Notes under the pieces: generated by a model
Databases searched by the model: none
Told to the model about the DNA's origin: nothing
What the model saw: only the letters and a program-made list of their open reading frames with translations
NCBI GenBank assembly: GCA_902470805.1
Contig: CABRHX010000021.1
Span: 1-34,154 of the forward strand
Reading direction: 5' to 3'
Length of the DNA stretch: 34,154 nucleotides
DNA from: an uncultured Collinsella sp.
Lineage (GTDB): Bacteria; Actinomycetota; Coriobacteriia; Coriobacteriales; Coriobacteriaceae
Part shown: piece after piece, positions 1 through 5,187 of the stretch
How the letters are laid out: each line of letters opens with the position of its first letter
Position numbering within the stretch: the stretch's first letter is position 1
Made by a program: the position numbers and the translations under genes

Positions 1-17
1 CGTCCTCCGATCTCCCG

Positions 18-36
18 GGGCCGGCCGATCCGGCCC
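18..36. other. GC-rich hairpin at window start
   Basis: Seven-base arms GGGCCGG (18-24) and CCGGCCC (30-36) flank a 5-base loop. There is no T-tract after it, so it is only a weak candidate for the terminator of a gene lying left of the window. Nothing else in bases 1-50 is recognisable. Confidence 0.35.
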
Positions 37-50
37 TCAGGGTATCGGGT

Positions 51-88
51 TCCCATATTCATCCGTACATGTACGGATGAATATGGGA
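51..88. promoter_or_regulatory. Perfect 38-bp palindrome before the small ORF
   Basis: The two halves (51-69 and 70-88) are exact reverse complements, centred between bases 69 and 70 on GTACATGTAC. The right end supplies GGGA, the first four bases of the Shine-Dalgarno GGGAGG (85-90) of the ORF starting at 98. It could be a DNA operator for a dimeric regulator. As RNA it would fold into a hairpin of up to about 17 bp that hides part of the ribosome site. The palindrome is certain; the role is inferred. Confidence 0.6.
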
Positions 89-97
89 GGTGTTCGG

Positions 98-229
98 ATG
101 AAGTTGACATTCAAGGACGGCCCAGCGAGTGTTATTTTGCGAGCTATGCGCATTGAAAGCGACCTTTCGTGGTATAAACTACTTGCCGGAAGCCGCGGCT
201 TTCAGAGTACGGCTTACGTGTACGTTTAA
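98..229 (+). CDS. Small hypothetical protein (43 aa) upstream of toxin-like gene
   Basis: An ATG at 98 follows GGGAGG with a 7-base gap. The frame runs 43 codons to TAA at 227-229, beginning MKLTFKDGPASVILRAMR and ending in an aromatic-rich tail, STAYVYV. No domain is recognised. It lies about 100 bases before the ToxN/AbiQ-like gene on the same strand, between a 38-bp palindrome and a run of hairpins, so it may be a leader peptide or a small antitoxin-like partner. Its shortness makes it easy to miss in automatic annotation. In favour of it being real: a good ribosome site, the expected position in a two-gene operon, and a composition that looks like a small alpha/beta protein. Against it: no homology could be tested. 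Confidence 0.55.
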   Translation: MKLTFKDGPASVILRAMRIESDLSWYKLLAGSRGFQSTAYVYV

Positions 230-234
230 CCTCC

Positions 235-316
235 GTGGGCGACGGGGTGCCGCAAGGCGTAGAATATCGCCCACCTGTAGGGGCCTGCAGCGATGCGGGC
301 CCCGCTTCGTATGAAG
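235..316 (+). ncRNA. Structured intercistronic RNA (three hairpins)
   Basis: Three hairpins lie in series between the 43-codon ORF and the toxin-like gene. Hairpin 1 has arms GTGGGCGA (235-242) and TCGCCCAC (267-274) and holds an inner GCC-GCAA-GGC tetraloop hairpin. Hairpin 2 pairs 280-288 with 295-303 (GGGGCCUGC with GCGGGCCCC, one G-U pair). Hairpin 3 is CTTC-GTAT-GAAG (305-316) and overlaps the Shine-Dalgarno AAGGGGG (314-320) of the gene at 329. The pairing is directly visible. Function is inferred: translational control of the toxin-like gene, or a single-unit RNA antitoxin. The tandem repeats typical of type III antitoxin RNAs are absent. Confidence 0.5.
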
Positions 317-328
317 GGGGCGTAACCG

Positions 329-778
329 ATGAAGATCGTATCCGTCTCCCAGGACTTCCTCGACCTCGTCGAGGGCGACCGCGAGCTCATGCTTAAGCAC
401 AATCGCCCCTGCATCGTGGTGGTGAGGCTGCGTTTCCGCGGGAAGCGCAGGGACTTCGCCGTGCCGCTGCGTTCCAACATCGCCCCTAACGTGCCCAAAG
501 ACCAGTACTTTGCGTTGCCACCCCGCCCCACGACGCGCCCCGGCTGCCGCCACGGCATCCACTACATCAAGATGTTCCCCATAACCAAGTCCTACCAGCG
601 CCGCTTCAGGACCGAGGGCTCGGCCTACTACGTGACGCTCCAGCGCATCATCGACGGCAACACCAAGCGCATTGTCTCCGAGTGCCAGGCATACCTCGAC
701 CGCTACGAGCGCGAGGGAAGGCCTCGCTTTGCCGTCGACATCGACCGCATCGTGGGGTTGCTGGAGGGCGAGAAGTAG
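329..778 (+). CDS. ToxN/AbiQ/TenpN-like putative endoribonuclease toxin
   Basis: A 149-residue protein with ATG start after AAGGGGG. Its layout resembles the ToxN/AbiQ (type III toxin) fold in order: an N-terminal strand, a hydrophobic beta-strand after NRPCIVVVRL, the turn FAVPLRSN (compare the PLSSP motif of ToxN/AbiQ), HGIHYIKMFPI (compare the NMIPV motif), then a long basic helix (IIDGNTKRIVSECQAYLDRY) like the C-terminal helix of these RNases. That superfamily cleaves RNA and is held in check by a small RNA encoded just upstream. Here the upstream interval holds a 43-codon ORF and three hairpins rather than tandem repeats. A terminator follows at 803-825. The match is from motif reading only; it could instead be an uncharacterised conserved protein of another fold. 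The YjdF-like gene converges on it and overlaps its last 131 bases. Confidence 0.55.
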   Translation: MKIVSVSQDFLDLVEGDRELMLKHNRPCIVVVRLRFRGKRRDFAVPLRSNIAPNVPKDQYFALPPRPTTRPGCRHGIHYIKMFPITKSYQRRFRTEGSAYYVTLQRIIDGNTKRIVSECQAYLDRYEREGRPRFAVDIDRIVGLLEGEK

Positions 779-1271
779 GGCACCTCGGCTCAGTCTCGAG
801 CCATGCGGAGTCGCTCCGCATTTTTGAACGCCGCGTGTGCGTCCCAAATACTTGAGAAACAAGCTGTGAAGTGCGGTGGCGCGCCCGTGCCCGTGCATAG
901 CCGTCACCATTAGCGTCTACGCGGCGTCGGCTTCTTGCATGAGCTGACTCCTGCTTCATCGCTTCTCTCTGTGCCACGAGTGCCTGCTGCGCCTTTGTGC
1001 TCATCGCGGGCCGATTAAGGGCTTTCGCCGCCTCGCGAGCGCGTCGCTTGGGGTTCTTCGCGGGCTTGCTTGTTTCCGTGGACTCGTCGTCGAAGAACGA
1101 GAGCTTCTCCCATTTGCTTGTAACGAATCGCAGGATCTCCTCATCGGACGGCTCCGCGCCGAAGACGATGCGGGCGGCGTCATACCCGCCGTCCTCGACG
1201 TGCTCCGTCAGCCCGACCCAGAATTGGCCGTCGTGATATACGGTCAGGGTGGACGACACGCTGATCTGCAT
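648..1271 (-). CDS. YjdF-family protein with run-on C-terminus
   Basis: The chosen ATG (1269-1271) follows AAGGAGG at a normal distance; an upstream in-frame start at 1385 lacks such support. The first ~115 residues match the YjdF family: LTVYHDGQFWVGL near the start, then an ARIVFGAEPSDEEILRF segment, a basic NPKRRAREAAK stretch and MSTKAQQAL. YjdF proteins are small, mostly basic at the C-terminus, of uncertain function and linked to the azaaromatic-sensing yjdF riboswitch in Firmicutes. Here the usual short basic tail (around 920-900) lacks a stop, and the frame continues about 75 residues of Arg/Ser-rich, antisense-looking sequence through the terminator and into the toxin-like gene. This suggests a deletion or frameshift at the 3' end. 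Family assignment is fairly sure; the true end is not. Confidence 0.65.
   Translation of the reverse strand: MQISVSSTLTVYHDGQFWVGLTEHVEDGGYDAARIVFGAEPSDEEILRFVTSKWEKLSFFDDESTETSKPAKNPKRRAREAAKALNRPAMSTKAQQALVAQREAMKQESAHARSRRRVDANGDGYARARARHRTSQLVSQVFGTHTRRSKMRSDSAWLETEPRCPTSRPPATPRCGRCRRQSEAFPRARSGRGMPGTRRQCAWCCRR
803..825 (+). terminator. Rho-independent terminator after toxin-like gene
   Basis: Perfect 8-bp arms ATGCGGAG (803-810) and CTCCGCAT (814-821) with a TCG loop are followed by further T residues (822-825), 25 bases after the stop codon at 776-778. A second small hairpin, GGCTC/GAGCC (787-802), precedes it. Confidence 0.8.
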
Positions 1272-1400
1272 GGTTGGTTCCTCCTTTATGTAGATGTCCA
1301 TGCAGAGAAGGGACAACCAAGGAGGCAGGTTACTGATGCGGACATCCGCACGCCCACGACTACCCGACGGGGACTGTGTTTTCATCTATGACGCGATATC
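1272..1400 (-). promoter_or_regulatory. Structured 5' leader of the yjdF-like gene (riboswitch candidate)
   Basis: Read on the minus strand, the ~130 bases before the YjdF start hold several hairpins: TGCGG-ACAT-CCGCA (1337-1350), TGTCC/GGACA (1295-1315) and a CCCG/CGGG stem near 1363-1371, then the ribosome site. A leader of this size before a YjdF-family gene suggests a yjdF (azaaromatic) riboswitch, but the conserved core of that motif could not be confirmed by eye. Confidence 0.3.
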
Positions 1401-1523
1401 AAGCGAGCATGGAAGAGTTGAAATAAGGTTTAAGACACCAATTTCTGCAAAATCGAAAAAAATAGGTGCCTTAACCGACGATTAGCGTCCTCTCTGATAA
1501 GCTAAGCAGAGGAGGCGATTTCT

Positions 1524-2747
1524 ATGAAACTGTATCATCGCGAACAGTACTTGAAAAAGATTCGACCGTTCTACGACGATGACCTGATCAAGGTGATCAC
1601 GGGTATCCGCCGCTGCGGCAAATCGTGCCTCATGTCGACGATTGCCGAAGAACTGAGAAACCGTGGTGTCGAAGACAAGGACATCATCTACCTCGACCTC
1701 GACAAGCGCGGCAACCGCTCAATTAAGACGCCTGATCAGCTGGAGGAAAAAATCGAGTCGCTTCTGGCTGACAACGACTTCAAATACCTCTTCATCGATG
1801 AGGTGCAGAACGTCCGAGACTACGAGGAGGTCGTGAACGCCTATAACTCGGATGGCGGCTTCTCGATTTTCATCACAGGCTCCAACTCGTATCTGCTGTC
1901 TGGCGAGCTGATGACCAAGCTCACGGGCCGATACGTGGAGTTCGAGATGTTCACCCTGTCCTTTTCCGAGTTTCTCGATATGAAGAGGTTCATGGGCAAG
2001 GAGGTCGGTGACGCGCGGATCGAGTTTGACGAATATCTACGGTATGGAGGGTTTCCCCGGTCCCTGGAATACGATGACCCCGAGGCGAAGGCTCGCTACA
2101 TCGAGGATGTCGTAGGGCAGATCGTCGACAAGGACATCAGGTCTCGCAACAAGATCCGGAACATCGATACGTTCAACCGTGTCATGACCTACGTCATCAA
2201 CAACTACGGTGCGCCGACGAGCCTCACCAACCTTCACGGCTACTTCACCAAGACAGAGCATATTGCCGTCGAGCGGCGGACAATCGCCTCCTATATCCAG
2301 ATGCTCGTCGATGCCAAGGTGCTCTATAAATGCGAGAGGTTCGACCTTAAGTCCCGCAAATCGTTGCGCGGCGAGGAGAAGTACTACCTCGCGGATCCGG
2401 GTATCTATTTTGCGCGCAACGTCGATGTCCGGTTGAATTACGGGCCCTCGTTGGAAAACGCCCTGTACATCTATCTCCGCTCGAGGGGATATAAGCTATC
2501 CGTAGGCCGCATCGGGAAGCTGGAGTGCGACTTCATCGCGCGTAGACGCAACGCCTACGCCTACATCCAGGTCTCGATGACGATCGCCGATAGGGACGTG
2601 GAGGAGCGGGAGTACAGGCCGTTCGGCTACATCAGAGACGGATATCCGCGCTACCTTTTCACGCTTGACCCCCTGCTGCAGGAGAGAGACGGCGTCAGGC
2701 ATCTGAACATGGTGTCGTTTATGAAAGACGACGGCGACCTAATTTGA
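1524..2747 (+). CDS. AAA-family ATPase with DUF4143 C-terminal domain
   Basis: A 407-residue protein with ATG after GAGGAGG. The N-terminal AAA_14-type ATPase has a Walker A GIRRCGKS at residues 27-34, a Walker B YLFIDEV with D92/E93, and a sensor-like FITGSNS. A winged-helix-like middle (GAPTSLTNLHGYF...) leads to a C-terminal DUF4143 region in which a G-LECDFIA...AYIQVS segment resembles a PD-(D/E)XK nuclease core. Such ATPases are common in gut anaerobes, usually as lone genes, and have no settled function. It stands alone here: 124 bases separate it from the previous gene and a likely terminator lies at 2902-2929. A possible promoter is TTAACC (1471-1476) with GATAAG (1495-1500), which is weak. 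Confidence 0.9.
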   Translation: MKLYHREQYLKKIRPFYDDDLIKVITGIRRCGKSCLMSTIAEELRNRGVEDKDIIYLDLDKRGNRSIKTPDQLEEKIESLLADNDFKYLFIDEVQNVRDYEEVVNAYNSDGGFSIFITGSNSYLLSGELMTKLTGRYVEFEMFTLSFSEFLDMKRFMGKEVGDARIEFDEYLRYGGFPRSLEYDDPEAKARYIEDVVGQIVDKDIRSRNKIRNIDTFNRVMTYVINNYGAPTSLTNLHGYFTKTEHIAVERRTIASYIQMLVDAKVLYKCERFDLKSRKSLRGEEKYYLADPGIYFARNVDVRLNYGPSLENALYIYLRSRGYKLSVGRIGKLECDFIARRRNAYAYIQVSMTIADRDVEEREYRPFGYIRDGYPRYLFTLDPLLQERDGVRHLNMVSFMKDDGDLI

Positions 2748-2901
2748 GTGGAGGCCGGCTCCGATTCATGTCGGCATTGATTAATGCCCGCGATGCTTTT
2801 GCTTGCGCTTCAGCTTTCGCTGTTCGAAGCGCGCTTCCTGCTACCAAGGATGGAGCGTGCATTTCCGACACGCCTGCACGAGCGTGGAAATCTGGACGCA
2901 T

Positions 2902-2929
2902 GAGCGTGGATTATCCACTCTCATTTTTT
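2902..2929 (+). terminator. Rho-independent terminator, probably of the DUF4143 ATPase
   Basis: Stem GAG-C-GTGG pairs with CCAC-T-CTC (2902-2909 with 2915-2922, one mismatch) around an ATTAT loop, followed by a run of six T at 2924-2929. It lies about 155 bases past the ATPase stop; the interval between holds a GCGCTTC/GAAGCGC dyad (2805-2832) but no gene. Confidence 0.65.
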
Positions 2930-2959
2930 CGACATGTGCCGAGCCGGCGGCCCTAGTGT

Positions 2960-3152
2960 GCGCTGAGCGCGTGTGAGGACCAATCGAGCCGCCTGAATGA
3001 ATAGCCATCGGGATAATCTTGCCCTGCCAGTCCATCTACAACCTGGCGTTCATCTCGCCCGTCTCGTTGTTCACTCCCGGGATGGTTGCCTCTTTGACCT
3101 CGTTGAAATCCACCAGCATCGGTACGTTTCTTTCCGTGCGTCGATTTGCCAT
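2960..3152 (-). pseudogene. Decayed cupin-domain gene remnant
   Basis: On the minus strand an ATG at 3150-3152 opens a frame reading MANRRTERNVPMLVDFNEV, then IPGVNNETGEMNARL, a TAG stop (3036-3038), and in the same frame MDWQGKIIPMAIH followed by GGSIGPH. This is the N-terminal half of a small cupin protein, where a hydrophobic pair is expected at the stop and GGSIGPH precedes the first metal-binding histidine motif. After GPH the similarity collapses (SAHTR...), so the metal site and C-terminal half are missing. It starts 7 bases past the stop of the LPATG surface gene on the same strand, as if it were the next gene of a former operon. Confidence 0.55.
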
Positions 3153-3159
3153 ATTTTAG

Positions 3160-4080
3160 CTAGCTGTTGCGGCTCCTTGTTGCGGAAATGCCGGCTGCTG
3201 CGATCGCTACGCCAACTGCGCTCAAGACGACTGCCGTTGCGCCGTTGTCGCCTGTTGCGGGCAGGACGGTCTCGGTGTGCTTAACGACCGCTGGTGTCTT
3301 GGCGGGGGAGGAGGCTGCGGCTGGCTTTTCTGTTTTAGGCTGCGGCGTGGGCTCGGGCTTGGTTTCTGGATTGGGTTTCACCTCTGGGTTCGGCTTAACG
3401 TCAGGGCTGGGCTCGGGATCGGTTGCGTCGGTTGCAATCAAGTGCACGTCGCTGTCGAAGACGTAGCGGATGTAGTAATCGTGTCGTGTCTCGCGCATAG
3501 TTCCCTGCGTGGTGTCGCAATCGCGGTCAACGTGTGTACCAAGGCGGGTTGAGCTGACGAGATTCAGCCTGTAAGGGATTTGGTCGTCGGCGTAGCCGCC
3601 TGTAAAGACTACGGTTGCTCTTACGTGATTGTCGATCATGGTCAGGGTAATAGAGACGCTGGCTTCTTTGGGGTTTTCGGTTTTTACAAGGCTTTCGGTA
3701 TCGGTGTCGACCTTGAAGAGGTGGACGGTGTCGTTAAGCCCGTAGACAAAGTCATCGGGTTTGTCGGGGAAGTCGTAAACAAACGCCTCGTTCTGGATCA
3801 ACATGAAAGCAGGGGGTAGCTCTAGGTCGTAGTAATGGTCGACAACGGTGGTAGCTGTGAAGTTGCCGTTCGTGTTGGTTTCGTCGCAGGTAATGGGCGT
3901 TGCGGTATCGGGTTCGGGCATTTCGGCCGCCAGTGCCGCGCCGGGTAGCAAAAGCAGCCCCGCCATAAGAATGCATACTCCGAAAGCAGCGACTCTGACA
4001 CCTGTATGACGCATGGCGTTGCGGATAGACAGGCTGGTCCGTTTGTTCTGGGTTTGATGTGTAACACGCTGTCCATACAT
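3160..4080 (-). CDS. LPATG-anchored surface protein
   Basis: A 306-residue protein with ATG at 4078-4080 after AAGGAG. A long basic N-region leads to a hydrophobic core (residues 30-50) with a likely cut after ALA (51). The ectodomain (about 55-220) is rich in Thr/Asp with no recognised fold. A Pro/Lys/Glu spacer with repeated KPNPE units (about 220-255) precedes LPATG (273-277), a hydrophobic stretch and a final Arg-containing tail, the classic sortase signal. The product should be linked to peptidoglycan by a class A-type sortase not in this window. A cupin remnant follows 7 bases later on the same strand, and the flavodoxin gene is divergent. The 322-base gap to that gene shows no gene and no convincing promoter. 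Confidence 0.88.
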   Translation of the reverse strand: MYGQRVTHQTQNKRTSLSIRNAMRHTGVRVAAFGVCILMAGLLLLPGAALAAEMPEPDTATPITCDETNTNGNFTATTVVDHYYDLELPPAFMLIQNEAFVYDFPDKPDDFVYGLNDTVHLFKVDTDTESLVKTENPKEASVSITLTMIDNHVRATVVFTGGYADDQIPYRLNLVSSTRLGTHVDRDCDTTQGTMRETRHDYYIRYVFDSDVHLIATDATDPEPSPDVKPNPEVKPNPETKPEPTPQPKTEKPAAASSPAKTPAVVKHTETVLPATGDNGATAVVLSAVGVAIAAAGISATRSRNS

Positions 4081-4402
4081 AAGGCGCTCCTTGTTCGTAG
4101 GCCGGTTTCCGTGGGTCTATATTGCGCCTGTCCGATTCGGCCAGGTTCATACACGCGAACGCTCACGCGAGCAGGGAGAAAGCTCAAGTTAATTTTCCCA
4201 CAGCCGACACTTTGCGAGCAACATTCTGCCCGCTTGATTCTTGGAGAGAGAATTAAGGTTGCCGGGGAGTTATCAACCAATGGGATTGTGTCTAGAGAGT
4301 GCGAACAAGAGACGTGGTCTTCAGACAACTGAATAGCTCCATCCGGTTTGGTTAAAACAGAAAGCGTGCCGCGCGCCTGCGGCATGAAGGAGGGAGATTC
4401 CT

Positions 4403-4933
4403 ATGAATATCGTTGTATTGAGCGGTAGCCCGCGTAAGGGCGCCAATACCGACACCATGGTCGAGGCGTTTGCCGAGACCGCGCGTGAGGCTGGCCATAC
4501 GGTCGAGGTCGTCCGCGTTGCCAGCAAGAAGATCGCTGGTTGCCTGGGATGCCAGTACTGCTTTGCCCATAAGGGCGCCTGCGTGCAGAAGGACGACATG
4601 GCCGGCGTGATCGAGTCGCTGAAAGACGCCGACATGGTCGTCTTCGCTTCGCCTATCTACTGGTTTGACATCACCGCGCAGGAGAAAGCCGCCATCGACC
4701 GCCTGTACGCCTTCGGTGCCACGGGATTCCCGTTCACCAAGACGGCCCTTTTGCTTGATAGTCACAGCGAGGGCGTCTATGATGCGGCAATCGCCATGTA
4801 CAAGTCCACATGCGCATACTGCAAGTGGGAGGACCAGGGCATCGTTACCATCAGCGGTATGACTGAGCGTGACAGCATGGCCTCCTCGCCCAAGTTGGAA
4901 GAGGTGCGAGAGCTCGCTCGCAAGCTCGCCTAA
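4403..4933 (+). CDS. Flavodoxin-family NAD(P)H-dependent oxidoreductase
   Basis: A 176-residue protein with ATG after AAGGAGGG. The N-terminus MNIVVLSGSPRKGANTDTM is the FMN phosphate-binding loop of the WrbA/iron-sulfur flavoprotein group. GCLGCQYC followed by a further cysteine in HKGACVQKDDM gives a cysteine pattern like that of iron-sulfur flavoproteins, although a cluster is not proven. ASPIYWFDIT is the second FMN-contacting loop. It probably reduces quinones, nitro or azo compounds or shuttles electrons in the cytosol. A 6-bp hairpin, TGCCGC/GCGGCA (4367-4384), sits just before the ribosome site and might affect initiation. The gene stands alone; an inverted repeat begins 12 bases after the stop. 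Confidence 0.88.
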   Translation: MNIVVLSGSPRKGANTDTMVEAFAETAREAGHTVEVVRVASKKIAGCLGCQYCFAHKGACVQKDDMAGVIESLKDADMVVFASPIYWFDITAQEKAAIDRLYAFGATGFPFTKTALLLDSHSEGVYDAAIAMYKSTCAYCKWEDQGIVTISGMTERDSMASSPKLEEVRELARKLA

Positions 4934-4944
4934 GGACAAGAAGA

Positions 4945-5013
4945 ACGCATGGCAATCAGCGCTAACCGAAGTGCTTGTTGCTCTTACCAAGAGGATTGCT
5001 GATTGCCATGCGT
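4945..5013. repeat. Perfect 16-bp inverted repeat (69-bp element)
   Basis: Arms ACGCATGGCAATCAGC (4945-4960) and its exact reverse complement (4998-5013) enclose 37 bases that contain an inner CTCTT-ACC-AAGAG hairpin. It starts just after the flavodoxin stop. No T-run follows, so it is not an ordinary terminator; it could be a MITE-like remnant or a 3'-end stabilising structure. Confidence 0.75.
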
Positions 5014-5018
5014 GGCTG

Positions 5019-5089
5019 TTGACATTTCCTTTTGCAAGTTTTGGTATTTTTTGCAAGTTTTGCTAATTTTTGCAAATTTTGCTAACGAC
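5019..5089 (+). repeat. Three 19-bp direct repeats next to a consensus -35 box
   Basis: TGCAAGTTTTGGTA, TGCAAGTTTTGCTA and TGCAAATTTTGCTA begin at 5033, 5052 and 5071, an exact 19-base spacing. Each unit holds an imperfect GCAAR-T-TTTGC dyad. A consensus TTGACA lies at 5019-5024; the best -10 at 17-base spacing, TGGTAT (5042-5047), is poor. The array may be an operator cluster for a short transcript ending at the 5114-5146 terminator. No ORF follows on the plus strand. Confidence 0.6.
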
Positions 5090-5113
5090 AGTACCAGGCC
5101 TTTCGCTTGACGA

Positions 5114-5146
5114 AAAGGCCCAGGCGGTTGTGTCGCCTGGGCCTTT
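5114..5146. terminator. Strong terminator at the 3' end of the topoisomerase operon
   Basis: Perfect 13-bp arms AAAGGCCCAGGCG (5114-5126) and CGCCTGGGCCTTT (5134-5146) with a 7-base loop. It lies 41 bases past the parC stop on the minus strand, where CCTTTT follows, and could also work on the plus strand. A partly overlapping hairpin, CCTTTCG/CGAAAAGG (5099-5118), is mutually exclusive with it. Confidence 0.8.
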
Positions 5147-5187
5147 AACTGTTCCTAAATCATGTGCCTGATGAAGAGTTCTGGCTT

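Noticed and set aside
2911..2919. DnaA-box-like TTATCCACT
   Set aside because: A single near-match inside a terminator stem, with no cluster, AT-rich unwinding region or dnaA gene.
5033..5089. Iterons as a plasmid or phage origin
   Set aside because: Only three units and no replication initiator gene; a regulatory array is more likely.
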